Positions 1 through 8,191 of a stretch of DNA of 64,000 bases are shown here, one piece after another. Under the pieces are notes generated by a model. The model saw only the letters and a list, made by a program, of their open reading frames with translations, had not been told where the DNA came from and searched no databases. Origin of the DNA: JABFRJ01 sp963847145 (GTDB lineage: Bacteria; Pseudomonadota; Alphaproteobacteria; Rhizobiales; Hyphomicrobiaceae). The translations under genes and the position numbers were made by a program. How positions within the stretch are numbered: position 1 is the stretch's first letter; the number at the start of each line of letters is the position of its first letter. The stretch lies in NCBI GenBank assembly GCA_963847145.1, contig CAWJYN010000008.1, positions 1-64,000 of the forward strand, in the 5' to 3' direction.

Positions 1-428
1 CGGCGGCCGCGTTTGCCGATGACGAGAACGATCTCGCCTTCGTAGTCGAGTTGCTGTGACTCGGGCGGGCGGACGATGGGTGTGCCGTGGCCAACGAACG
101 ACGATGGAAAGCGCACGAACAAGCTCGGATATTTTGGCGCTTCGGTGCCGTCTTTGTACTCGGCGTTGCGCTCGGGATAGTTGACGCCGACGCAGAGGAT
201 CTTGGCACCAGCGGCGATGGGCGGCAGCAGTTGCACGTCGGCGAGCTTTGCGTCGGGCGCGCCGGATTCCGCGATGCGTTGGAGATCAGCCTGCGCTTCT
301 GGCAAGAAGCAGGATCGCAGATCACCAAAGCGCGTGCCGGTGCGCTTGGCAACGTCGAACAACGCGCCGTTTTCACCGACGATGCCGAAGGTCGAGCGGC
401 CGCCCGATTGCCATGCTGCGATTTTCAT
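1..428 (-). CDS. Fumarylacetoacetate hydrolase (FAH) family protein, 3' part outside window
   Basis: Reading the reverse complement from the ATG at 428 gives an open frame that runs off the window edge: it starts MKIAAWQSGGRSTFGIVGEN and reaches LDYEGEIVLVIGKRGR. The last segment matches the conserved start of the FAH catalytic domain, whose metal-binding acidic residues include the Glu of YEGE. FAH-family enzymes hydrolyse C-C bonds of acylpyruvates or act as hydratases and isomerases in degradation of aromatic or sugar-derived acids. A GAGGA ribosome binding site lies 7 nt before the ATG. The start is 14 nt downstream of the stop of the ThDP enzyme on the same strand, so the two are probably co-transcribed. 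The substrate cannot be inferred. Confidence 0.85.
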   Translation of the reverse strand, partial: MKIAAWQSGGRSTFGIVGENGALFDVAKRTGTRFGDLRSCFLPEAQADLQRIAESGAPDAKLADVQLLPPIAAGAKILCVGVNYPERNAEYKDGTEAPKYPSLFVRFPSSFVGHGTPIVRPPESQQLDYEGEIVLVIGKRGR

Positions 429-442
429 GGGCGTGTCCTCGC

Positions 443-2149
443 CTATTTGGGCTGCGGATGGATGAACTGCCAGGGGCTGGTCTCCGAGCCTTGCGGCACC
501 TGGATTTCGATCAGGGTGGGCAACTTTGAATTCAGTGCTTTTGCGAGAATGGGCCGTAGCGCCCCGGGGCTCCCAACTCTATGGCCGGCGACGCCGAAGG
601 CGCTTGCCAGCGTCATGAAATCTGGATTGTCCAGCACCGCGCCGATGACGCGATTGCCGAAGTTCTGACGCTGATCGCGCAGCACGTTGCCGAAAGCGGA
701 ATTGTTGAACAGCAGCGTGACGAGGGCGATGCTTTCCTGCTTGGCTGTGGCCAACTCCTGCAGTGCAAACTGGAAGCCGCCATCGCCGGTGATGCAGACG
801 ACGGACGTATCCGGCATGACGGCCTTGATACCGAGGGCGGTCGGGAAACCAAAACCGAGCGTGCCTTGGAACCCTTCAGAAATGTAGGTGCGTGGAGCGA
901 GTACGGGATAGCCGAAGTAGGACGTGAAGCCGACTTGGGAGAGTTCGGTGGTGATAATGCCGTCGCGCGGCAGGCAGGCGCGGATGACGTCGAGATAGCC
1001 GAGCTGCGGTTGCACGACCTCGATGGCGTGACGGGCGGCGATTTTAGTGCGGGCGATTTTTTCCCGGGCTTGCTTGGAAGGCTGTGCGGTCGGTTCACCG
1101 CGCAGGCGTTGCACGGCTGCGAGCAGGGCCTGCGTGCCCGCTGCGGCATCGGCGACGATGGCGGCGTGCGGCACCAACCGGCGCATCTCAGCGGGATCGA
1201 TGTCGATGCGAACCAGGTGTGGCGGCGCTGTGGGACGGTCGATCAAGCCGCTTTGCCACGCCCATCGCATATACGGCAATTCGAGGCGCGAGCCGATGCC
1301 GATGGCGACGTCGGTCTCGGCCCACAGCTGCCGCGCCGTCCAGGTTGAAACACCGAGCGGATGATCTTCGGCGACGATGCCACGGCCACCGCGGAAGGCC
1401 GTCACAGGTGCGTCGAGTGCATCAGCCAGCGCGAGCACTTCGACTGAGGCATGCTGCGCGCCGGTGCCGACGAAGATCATCGGAAACTTGGCTGCGGCGA
1501 TGAGCTTGGCGGCGGCGTCGAGTTCGGCGGGTGATGGCGGCGGCGCTTGTGGGATTTCGGCGGCGGGCAACGTGATGACGTGGCCGGTGGCGGCCATCAT
1601 GTCCCAGCACATTTCGAGCACGACGGGGCCGGGGCGGCCCGACAGCATCTGACGGAACGCTTCGTTGATCATCGCCGGTGCGTCGGCGGCGCGTTCAATG
1701 CGCGCGGCCCACTTGACCAGCGGCCGCAGTGTGCCGAGCTGATCGGAAAGCTCGTGCAGATGCCCGCGGCCACGGCCGAGGAAGGCGCTGGGGACTTGTC
1801 CGGTGAGGCACAGGATGGGCGTGTTGGTCCCCATGGCAGTGCACAACGCCGCTGTCGTGTTGAGTACGCCGGGGCCGGGCACGACTGTGAAGACGGCGGG
1901 TTTGCCCGTCGCGCGGGCAGCGCCAAACGCCATATAGGCGCAGGTTTGTTCGTGGCGGGCACCGAAGGTGCGGATATGATCGGCGCGCTGCTGCAGCGCG
2001 TCGAACAGCGGATACGTTTGTGCGCCGGGCAAGCCGAAGACGGTGTCGATGCCATTGGCGATCAGCTGCTCGACGATGGCCATGCCGCCGGTCATGGGCG
2101 TGGCGGTTCGCGACGGCTTGGCCGCTCTCGATTTTGGCGTCGTAGACAT
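443..2149 (-). CDS. Thiamine-diphosphate-dependent enzyme of the acetolactate synthase / benzoylformate decarboxylase type
   Basis: 568 residues from the ATG at 2149; an in-frame extension to 2314 looks non-coding and crosses a dispersed repeat. The N-terminal Pyr domain carries the catalytic glutamate in RHEQ (Glu67) and the typical FTVVPGPGVLN segment. A central domain follows. The C-terminal domain has the ThDP/Mg motif GDGGFQFALQ ending in FNNS (about 455-484). No small regulatory subunit gene is nearby and the partner gene is an FAH-family protein, so a catabolic decarboxylase or lyase is more likely than biosynthetic acetolactate synthase. This is inference; substrate residues cannot be read with certainty. 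Confidence 0.88.
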   Translation of the reverse strand: MSTTPKSRAAKPSRTATPMTGGMAIVEQLIANGIDTVFGLPGAQTYPLFDALQQRADHIRTFGARHEQTCAYMAFGAARATGKPAVFTVVPGPGVLNTTAALCTAMGTNTPILCLTGQVPSAFLGRGRGHLHELSDQLGTLRPLVKWAARIERAADAPAMINEAFRQMLSGRPGPVVLEMCWDMMAATGHVITLPAAEIPQAPPPSPAELDAAAKLIAAAKFPMIFVGTGAQHASVEVLALADALDAPVTAFRGGRGIVAEDHPLGVSTWTARQLWAETDVAIGIGSRLELPYMRWAWQSGLIDRPTAPPHLVRIDIDPAEMRRLVPHAAIVADAAAGTQALLAAVQRLRGEPTAQPSKQAREKIARTKIAARHAIEVVQPQLGYLDVIRACLPRDGIITTELSQVGFTSYFGYPVLAPRTYISEGFQGTLGFGFPTALGIKAVMPDTSVVCITGDGGFQFALQELATAKQESIALVTLLFNNSAFGNVLRDQRQNFGNRVIGAVLDNPDFMTLASAFGVAGHRVGSPGALRPILAKALNSKLPTLIEIQVPQGSETSPWQFIHPQPK

Positions 2150-2193
2150 ATGAGCCCCAGCAGTCCCGCATGCTTGTCTGCAGTCTTCTCGCT

Positions 2194-2221
2194 CGTCATG
2201 CCGGCGGAGGCCGGGATGACG
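2194..2221. repeat. Dispersed palindrome, CGTCATnCCGGC family
   Basis: Near-perfect inverted repeat: arm CGTCATGCCGGC, spacer ggag, arm GCCGGGATGACG. It sits between the inositol-phosphatase-like gene and the ThDP gene. Related copies occur at 48146-48230 and 61349-61457. This kind of intergenic palindrome is common in alphaproteobacterial genomes. Confidence 0.75.
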
Positions 2222-2250
2222 AACAAAGACACGTATACTTGGTCCGCAGG

Positions 2251-3063
2251 TTAACCCGCGCTCGTATCTTTCAGCAGATCCACCATGGCGCGTTGCATGG
2301 TTTGGTTGCCGCAACAGACATTGCCTTTGGTCAGCATGTCGGTGCCGCCATCGAGGTCGGAGACGATGCCGCCGGCTTCGCGGACGATGATCGTGCCAGC
2401 GGCGATGTCCCAGGCGCCGAGCGCACGTTCCCAGTAGGCATCGAAGCGCCCGGCCGCCACCCAGGCCATATCGAGACAGGCCGAGCCGGTGCGGCGGATG
2501 CCGGCGACGACTTTCATCGTCTCTTCGATTTCGTCCAAGAAGCGGTTGTGGTTGGGGCGGCCGCGATGGGGGATACCGGTGGTGATCAGCGCGTCATCGA
2601 GCGACTTGCGGGCGGCGACGCGCAGGCGGCGGTCGCGGCCCGACTTGTCGGCCAGGAACGCGCCTTTGCCTTTCTCGGCCATGAACATCTCGTCCATGAT
2701 GGGATTGTAGATGATGCCGGCAACGATCTGGCCTTCACGCTCCAGCGCGATGGCAATGGAGAACAGCGGGTTGGAGTGGAGGAAGTTGGTGGTGCCATCG
2801 AGCGGGTCGACGATCCAGCGGTTGGTCTTATCGACGCCCGGAACTTCGCCACGTTCTTCCATGAGGAACCCGTAGCCAGGCCGCGCGTGAGAGAGTTCAT
2901 CGAACACGATCTGCTCGGCGCGATGGTCGGCAGCAGAGACGAAGTTGGCCGGGCCCTTAATCGAGACCTGCAGGTTCTCGACCTCGCCGAAGTCGCGGCT
3001 GAGGCTTTTGCCGGCCTTACGGGCGGCAGCCATCATCACAGTCATCAAAGGCGAGGCGGCCAT
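2251..3063 (-). CDS. Inositol monophosphatase family protein (SuhB-like)
   Basis: 270 residues. The ATG at 3063 has GGAGG 6 nt upstream, which favours it over an upstream in-frame ATG. The two family motifs are intact: WIVDPLDGTTNF, which binds the catalytic Mg ions, and WDIAAG near the C-terminus. The metal-binding Glu lies in MEERGE upstream of the first motif. Family members hydrolyse inositol-1-phosphate or related sugar phosphates; some SuhB proteins also act in rRNA transcription antitermination. It is on the same strand as the ThDP and FAH genes, about 100 nt upstream of them across a dispersed palindrome. Confidence 0.92.
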   Translation of the reverse strand: MAASPLMTVMMAAARKAGKSLSRDFGEVENLQVSIKGPANFVSAADHRAEQIVFDELSHARPGYGFLMEERGEVPGVDKTNRWIVDPLDGTTNFLHSNPLFSIAIALEREGQIVAGIIYNPIMDEMFMAEKGKGAFLADKSGRDRRLRVAARKSLDDALITTGIPHRGRPNHNRFLDEIEETMKVVAGIRRTGSACLDMAWVAAGRFDAYWERALGAWDIAAGTIIVREAGGIVSDLDGGTDMLTKGNVCCGNQTMQRAMVDLLKDTSAG

Positions 3064-3210
3064 CGGGGCCTCCGGAGTTTTCGCATGCAGGCGTGCGGGC
3101 CGGCGGCGGTGGGACGGACAGGGTCGGGTCAAAGAGCGTGAGGGAGGGAATAGCGGGAATGCGCGGGGGTGGCAATGTGGGGGGCATACCCGCTCTCGCG
3201 ACTGGACTCT

Positions 3211-3675
3211 TTACCCCTTCTTCTCCCAGCGGCCGTCGTTGTTTTGTTGCCAGTAGGTCAGCGTGGCACCGCTGGCCTTGGCGGATTTCCAGTGGGTGCG
3301 GGCTTGGGCCAGGGCGTCGGGGTCGCGGCCGTCGAACATGAGGACGATGCGGTCGTAGCCGGTGAAGGCAGTCGGTGCGGCACCATCGACCAGAAAGCGG
3401 ACGGTGGCGCCGTTGGGGTTGTCGCTTTCGTGGGTGAGGTAAACGGGTTGCTCTGCGGGTGGACCGTCGGCCTTAGTGCCGTGCGGCAGGAAGCTCTCAG
3501 GCTTGTAGGTCCAGAGCAGCGCGTTCAGGGTTTGCACGCGTTCGGCGGTGCCGACCTCGATGACGGCGCGCCAGCCGCGCTCGACGGTCTTTTCGACCAG
3601 CGTGGGCAGCACAGTTTCGAGCGGCTGGCGCTCGAGGTGGTAAAACAACACTTCGGTGGGCATGGGGGTGGGCAT
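3211..3675 (-). CDS. holC: DNA polymerase III subunit chi
   Basis: 154 residues with the HolC fold signature: VLFYHLERQPLE at the start, a central LNALLWTYKPESFLPHG block, then YDRIVLMFDGRDPDALAQAR. Chi links the clamp loader to single-stranded DNA-binding protein during replication. The start is uncertain: ATG at 3675 gives MPTPMPTEV and ATG at 3663 gives MPTEV; neither has a strong ribosome binding site. In many alphaproteobacteria holC follows the leucyl aminopeptidase gene, but here it stands alone. Confidence 0.9.
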   Translation of the reverse strand: MPTPMPTEVLFYHLERQPLETVLPTLVEKTVERGWRAVIEVGTAERVQTLNALLWTYKPESFLPHGTKADGPPAEQPVYLTHESDNPNGATVRFLVDGAAPTAFTGYDRIVLMFDGRDPDALAQARTHWKSAKASGATLTYWQQNNDGRWEKKG

Positions 3676-3927
3676 GGGTTCGTCTTTTGGGGGTACCGTT
3701 AGGGAATAACTATTTATGCTGATGGTTGTGGTGGCTCGATTGCGGCGGCGCGCTCAGTCCCCTATCACAGAGACCCGGCAGGCGCACCGATTGTGGTTTG
3801 TTTGGCTGGCGGAACGGACGCCGGGTGGTGGTGCGCCGTCTCCCATGCCACACGTCGGCAAACGATAGCAGCTGTTCTTGTAGGCTGCGAACGGCACTTT
3901 CTTTCCACAAACGCACACGGTGACGCA

Positions 3928-4743
3928 ATGAATTGGCCTGCTGCAAACGTCTTAATCGGTGTGCTTTGCCTCATGTTGGCGGCGACGCCGGGCAACGCGC
4001 AAACCGCGTTGGAGCGCTATCAAGCGGCTGCCAAGTCTTTTGACGAGCTCAAGGCGAGCGCTGTGGCCAAGGGCGAACAACCGAGGATCACGGACGCCCG
4101 CACGGCGGAGCTGCTCGCCATTCTCTCCGACAATAAGGAATTATACGGTTCAGTCGGGTTTCCGTCCGGCATGGACGCCATCTCGAAGGACACCTGTTCG
4201 ATCCCCAACAAGATCGCATCTGGGTATGCCCTGCACGGGCTCGATGCGCTGTTCCGGGACCAGAAAGTCGACAACACCACTGATCCCAAGCAGATAGCGG
4301 CCAAAGTTGCGGTGCTGTACGCGGCTAACCTCGCCAAATATCAAGCCGAGGTCGTGCCGGTCATCAACTTCGCACGCCGCTGCCTGGTCGGCACGTTGCC
4401 GGCGTTGGCCGACTTCGTGAAACGCTTGCCGCCTGAGCAAATGACCGACATCAGGCGCGATGGCTTGCGCAAAATGCGGCTGGGGTTGCAGCAGATGATC
4501 ATCGGCGCGGTGACGGCGCTGTCCGACACCGGTCTGCGCGACGATCTGCGGACCTTGATGTTCACTGGTTTGCAGCGCGATCTGCCCAGTATGGTCTCGG
4601 CACTCACTCTGGCGGAGCGCGCGCAAGCCAGAACGGCGCTGGAGGGTCTCCGGTCAAGTATGCCCGTTGCGCGGCACGCAGACATTCTGAACATGGTCAC
4701 TGTCTTAAGCAGCACCACATGTGAGGGGCTGTGTGGCGTTTGA
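3928..4743 (+). CDS. Exported protein of unknown function
   Basis: 271 residues from the ATG at 3928. Residues 1-25 form a signal peptide (MNWPAANVLIGVLCLMLAATPG, cleavage likely after NAQ). The mature part is mostly predicted helix, with cysteines in KDTCSIPNK, ARRCLVG and STTCEGLCGV that could form disulfides in the periplasm. I do not recognise a family. A longer in-frame extension back to 3793 is rejected because the signal peptide would become internal. The 252 nt before it (3676-3927) hold nothing I recognise. Confidence 0.75.
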   Translation: MNWPAANVLIGVLCLMLAATPGNAQTALERYQAAAKSFDELKASAVAKGEQPRITDARTAELLAILSDNKELYGSVGFPSGMDAISKDTCSIPNKIASGYALHGLDALFRDQKVDNTTDPKQIAAKVAVLYAANLAKYQAEVVPVINFARRCLVGTLPALADFVKRLPPEQMTDIRRDGLRKMRLGLQQMIIGAVTALSDTGLRDDLRTLMFTGLQRDLPSMVSALTLAERAQARTALEGLRSSMPVARHADILNMVTVLSSTTCEGLCGV

Positions 4744-4857
4744 AGAGTGGTTGCGCTTTCGCGCGAGATCTTCGCTTGCCTCACTTCGCATGCCTGAGTG
4801 CCCCACCTGTCCTGCGCCTTTCTGTCATGTGCGCGCTATCTTAAACTGTGAGCTGCG

Positions 4858-6165
4858 ATGACGCCTGCACAACCGACGGACTGGACGGAGTGGCTGAAGG
4901 GATGGGTGGCGGATCTGATCAAGGTCGAGCCACATGAGAAGCGGGCGCTGGGGTGGTCGTTTGCGTACTTCTTCTGTGTGCTGGCCGCCTATTACATTGT
5001 GCGGCCGGTGCGCGAGGATATGGCGGTGCTGGTCGGCGAGGGCAGGCGCGAGCATCTGTTTCACTATGTGTTTCTGGTGATGCTGGCGGCGGTGCCGGTG
5101 TTCGGCAAGATCGTCTCGAGCGTGCCACGGCGGCTGGTGGTGACAGTCATCTACATCTTCTTCATTTTGAACCTATTCGCGTTCCGGTTGGCACTGGAGG
5201 GTGGACAGACGGTGTGGCTTGCGCAGACGTTCTTCGTCTGGGCCAGCGTGTTCAATTTGTTCACGATCTCGCTGTTCTGGATTGTGATGAGCGAGCATTG
5301 GGACAGCGTGCAGGCCAAGCGGCTGTATGGCGTGATCGCGGCGGGCGGGAGCGTGGGCGGGATTGCCGGGCCGCTCATTGCGCAGTCGCTGGTCAAGGTC
5401 ATCGGGCCGAACAACTTGTTGCTGATATCAGCGGCGTTCCTGGCGCTGGCGCTGATGGCGGCGCTGCAGGTGCGGGCGGCATTTGCGGGCAAGACCGGGG
5501 CAGTGGCGGAGCCCAAAAAAGACGAGAGCCTGTTCGCTGGCGCGCTGCAGGTGTGGCGGTCGCCGTATCTGTTTCAGATCGCGCTGGCGATTTTCGTGGC
5601 CAACGTCGTGTCGACCTTTTTCTATCTGGAGCAACTCAAGATCGTCGGCGCGGCGATCACCGACCGGGCCACGCGGGTGCAGTTGTTTGCACGCATGGAT
5701 CTGGCGGTCAGCATCGGCACGATCATGCTGCAGGTGCTGTTTGCGAGCTTGGTGATGAACCGGTTTGGGGTCGGCATTGCGGCAGGCCTGTTGCCGGCGA
5801 CTGCCATCCTGGGGTTTCTGGCACTTGCCGCCGCGCCAGTGCTGTCAGTGATCGTCGTCATCATCGTGGTCGAGCGGGCGGTGACTTTCTCGATCGCCAG
5901 CCCGGCCATGCGCGTGCTCTACACGCTGGTGACGCCGGACGAGAAGTATCGCGCACAGAACTTTATCGATACGGTCGTGTTCCGCGGTGGGGATGCCATT
6001 TCCGGGTCGATCTTCGGGGTCATGACCAAGAGCTTCGGCTTTGGTGCGGCAGGCGTGGCGGCCATCAGCGTGCCACTGGCGGCGATCTGGCTGGCGCTGT
6101 GCCTGGGGCTTGGGCGGATGCATACGGTGCGGGCGAAGACGCAGGCGGATGGCGGTCGACTTTGA
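4858..6165 (+). CDS. NTP/NDP-exchange-like MFS transporter
   Basis: 435 residues, about 11-12 hydrophobic segments. Landmarks are SFAYFFCVLAAYYIVRPVRE in the first helix region, SLFWIVMSEHWDSVQAKRLYG in the middle and a glycine-rich AAGGSVGGIAGPLIAQ helix. This resembles the bacterial relatives of the ATP/ADP translocase (TLC/NTT) family found widely in free-living proteobacteria, where the substrate is mostly unknown. True nucleotide exchange is therefore not implied. It sits 114 nt after the exported protein gene and is followed by a dispersed double-hairpin repeat. Confidence 0.82.
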   Translation: MTPAQPTDWTEWLKGWVADLIKVEPHEKRALGWSFAYFFCVLAAYYIVRPVREDMAVLVGEGRREHLFHYVFLVMLAAVPVFGKIVSSVPRRLVVTVIYIFFILNLFAFRLALEGGQTVWLAQTFFVWASVFNLFTISLFWIVMSEHWDSVQAKRLYGVIAAGGSVGGIAGPLIAQSLVKVIGPNNLLLISAAFLALALMAALQVRAAFAGKTGAVAEPKKDESLFAGALQVWRSPYLFQIALAIFVANVVSTFFYLEQLKIVGAAITDRATRVQLFARMDLAVSIGTIMLQVLFASLVMNRFGVGIAAGLLPATAILGFLALAAAPVLSVIVVIIVVERAVTFSIASPAMRVLYTLVTPDEKYRAQNFIDTVVFRGGDAISGSIFGVMTKSFGFGAAGVAAISVPLAAIWLALCLGLGRMHTVRAKTQADGGRL

Positions 6166-6180
6166 ACTCTCGGCAACACA

Positions 6181-6233
6181 GGCAAGGGGCGCTGCCCCTC
6201 GACCCCGCAAAAGGCCGTGGGCCTTTTGAAACC
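6181..6233. repeat. Dispersed double-hairpin repeat (GGGGC...GCCCC + AAAGG...CCTTT)
   Basis: Two adjacent hairpins: AAGGGGCgctGCCCCTcg, then accccgc and AAAAGGCCgtgGGCCTTTT, ending GAAACC. The same arrangement recurs at 39746-39798 and 59321-59373, with a diverged copy at 42364-42412. Confidence 0.75.
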
Positions 6234-6348
6234 GCTCTTTGAAGCGACTGCTAGCAGGCTGGCCTCGGCGCGTTGTTCGAGCGCATGGCGGCCGTGGCAA
6301 GGACAGCCTATAGATTGTCCATTCGTGACGTTGAGATCCTGAAACCCC

Positions 6349-6738
6349 ATGCGGCTGCGCTGGCTCCATTGCTGGACTTGGACCAAGGCCTTGGCGGTGC
6401 TGGCGGTGCTGATGCACGCCGGGCTGACCGTGCGGCATACCGTGCACGCGACACAATTGGCAGCGGCCGATCTGGTGCTGATGTTTTGCCACGGCGATGG
6501 AACGGCGCCGACGGCGACGCGCTGGCCGCAGCCGGGCGATCCGGCGGGCGCGCCCAAGGCACCGTGCCCGGTGTGCACCGGTGCGTTCGCGGGTGCGGCG
6601 CTGCTGCCGGTACAGGCCGTGTTGCCGGCGCCTTTGAGGGTTCCAGCGGCGTTGGATTTTGCTGCGGTGTCGGCGATTGTGCCCGTCCGCGCTGAAGTGC
6701 CGCCGCCTGGCCGTGGACCGCCGCATCAAAACGCTTGA
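6349..6738 (+). CDS. DUF2946 family protein, probably copper-associated
   Basis: 129 residues. An N-terminal hydrophobic segment (ALAVLAVLMHAGLTV) could be a membrane anchor or signal. The family marks are the paired cysteines in KAPCPVCTGAFAGAALL, an upstream MFCHGDG, and a C-terminal PPPGRGPPHQ close to the usual RAPP ending. DUF2946 genes are often next to copper-handling or TonB-dependent transport genes, and here the next gene is a PCu(A)C copper chaperone on the same strand 106 nt away. A role in copper acquisition is inference. Confidence 0.72.
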   Translation: MRLRWLHCWTWTKALAVLAVLMHAGLTVRHTVHATQLAAADLVLMFCHGDGTAPTATRWPQPGDPAGAPKAPCPVCTGAFAGAALLPVQAVLPAPLRVPAALDFAAVSAIVPVRAEVPPPGRGPPHQNA

Positions 6739-6844
6739 TCGCTTCGATATCGGCCGAAGCATCTTTTCGCTGCGATAGGCTGTACTGCGGTTTGCGGACC
6801 GCGCCCTGTCGCGATTGACGATTTCGACTTTTGAGACAACGACA

Positions 6845-7345
6845 ATGACAGTATCTCATACACGCCGCATCGTGCTGGCGATTGCGGCCCTTTCTGCGCT
6901 GAGCTTCGGGCCCGGGCGAGCGCAATCCCATGAAACGGTGAGCAAAGACGGCACCATCCTGATCCAGAATTTGTGGACGCGGGCGACGCCCAACGGCGCC
7001 AAGGTTGCGGGCGGATTTATTACCATAACTAACAAGGGTACCACTGCGGACCGGCTGATCGGCGGCTCGGCAGCGATCGCGGCGCGCGTCGAAGTGCACG
7101 AGATGGCCATGGACAATGGCGTCATGAAAATGCGCGAACTTGACAAGGGGCTGGAGATCAAGCCCGGCGCGACCGTGGAGCTGAAACCCGGCGGTTATCA
7201 CATGATGCTGATCAATCTCAAGGAGCCACCTGTGGAAGGTGGCAAGGTCGAGGGCACGCTGGTGTTCGAGAAGGCCGGCACCATTGAGATCTACTATCAT
7301 GTGCGCGCACTGGGTGCGACCAGTGGGGCTGCACACAAACACTGA
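6845..7345 (+). CDS. Periplasmic copper chaperone PCu(A)C
   Basis: 166 residues from the ATG at 6845, giving signal peptide MTVSHTRRIVLAIAALSALS with cleavage near GRAQ. The core has the PCuAC Cu(I) motif H-M-x10-M-x21-H-x-M: VEVHEMAMDNGVMKMRE, then GGYHMMLINLK. A histidine tail (AAHKH) may give an extra metal site. PCu(A)C proteins deliver copper to the CuA or CuB centres of cytochrome oxidases. Its neighbours, a DUF2946 protein before it and a TonB-like protein after it, fit a copper-acquisition cluster. An earlier in-frame start at 6815 would bury the signal peptide. Confidence 0.92.
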   Translation: MTVSHTRRIVLAIAALSALSFGPGRAQSHETVSKDGTILIQNLWTRATPNGAKVAGGFITITNKGTTADRLIGGSAAIAARVEVHEMAMDNGVMKMRELDKGLEIKPGATVELKPGGYHMMLINLKEPPVEGGKVEGTLVFEKAGTIEIYYHVRALGATSGAAHKH

Positions 7346-7378
7346 CGCGCAGTCTCAGGGAGCACCCGAAGCCTCTGC

Positions 7379-8191
7379 ATGAACGATGTCGAACCCCATC
7401 AGCCGAGCCTGCCGCTGCGCGCCAAATCTGGTGGCGCGTGGCGGGTCGCGTTGCTGGCGTCGCTGGCCGTGCACGGAGCGCTACTGGCATGGGCTATTGT
7501 GCATTTCTCGACAGCGCCGACAGGTTCACGCGGTGTGCAACTCGAAGGCATCGAGATCGAGATCATCAGCGCGGCGGCACTTGAGAGCATGATGCGGGTG
7601 CCGACTGCGGATGCTGGCGGTGGTGCCGCGGTGACGGCTGACACCGCAGGGCAAAGCGTGGCTGTGCGTCCAGAGCCGCCGGCACAAGCGCGTGCACCCG
7701 AGACGCCGCAGACGATCACGGTGATTACGGCGCCGGTGTCCGAGGCCCAGGTTTCTGCGACGGCGCCAGAGCCGCCAAAACCGACGGAGATCAAGCCGCC
7801 AGAGCCTGTGCAGCAAACGCCAGTTCCTGCGGCGGCACCGGTGACCGCAGGTGGGGCGACGACAGAAGCGGCGGTGCCGTCAACGCGGCAGGCGGCGGCG
7901 GGCGCGGCACCCGGTGATGTGGCGCGCTATGCGTCCGATGTGCGGCGAGTGTTGAGCCGCAACCGGCCCAAGTCCGGTTGGCCGGCAGGCTCAGTGCGCG
8001 TGGCGTTTACGGTTTCGGAGACGGGTGATGTGGCCACCGCGGAGATCGTCGCGCCGAGTGGCAACGCGCGGCTGGATCAGCGGGCGCTGACGTGGATTGG
8101 CGCGACGCGCTTTCCTAAGCCGCCCGTGGGGCTGACTTTAAGCGAGCGCACGTACGCAATCCCGTTGACTGTGACGGGCAAGCGCTCATGA
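7379..8191 (+). CDS. TonB-like energy transducer
   Basis: 270 residues. One N-terminal membrane helix (VALLASLAVHGALLAWAIV, about 23-41, with the Ser/His pattern of TonB anchors) is followed by a long Pro/Ala/Glu-rich periplasmic linker (EPPKPTEIKPPEP) and a C-terminal TonB domain (about 185-270: GSVRVAFTVSETGDVATAEIVAPSG, with YAIPLTV at the end). No exbB or exbD is in the window. It overlaps the following permease gene by 4 nt (ATGA), which implies translational coupling, and follows the PCu(A)C gene by 33 nt. Confidence 0.85.
   Translation: MNDVEPHQPSLPLRAKSGGAWRVALLASLAVHGALLAWAIVHFSTAPTGSRGVQLEGIEIEIISAAALESMMRVPTADAGGGAAVTADTAGQSVAVRPEPPAQARAPETPQTITVITAPVSEAQVSATAPEPPKPTEIKPPEPVQQTPVPAAAPVTAGGATTEAAVPSTRQAAAGAAPGDVARYASDVRRVLSRNRPKSGWPAGSVRVAFTVSETGDVATAEIVAPSGNARLDQRALTWIGATRFPKPPVGLTLSERTYAIPLTVTGKRS

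Noticed and set aside
443..2314. Longer start of the ThDP enzyme at 2314
   Set aside because: The extra 55 residues cross the dispersed palindrome at 2194-2221 and overlap the 3' end of the inositol-phosphatase-like gene.
3211..3675. Shared MPTPMPT start of HolC and PurE as a meaningful signal
   Set aside because: Both have two in-frame ATGs, and the resemblance is limited to seven residues; coincidence is likely.
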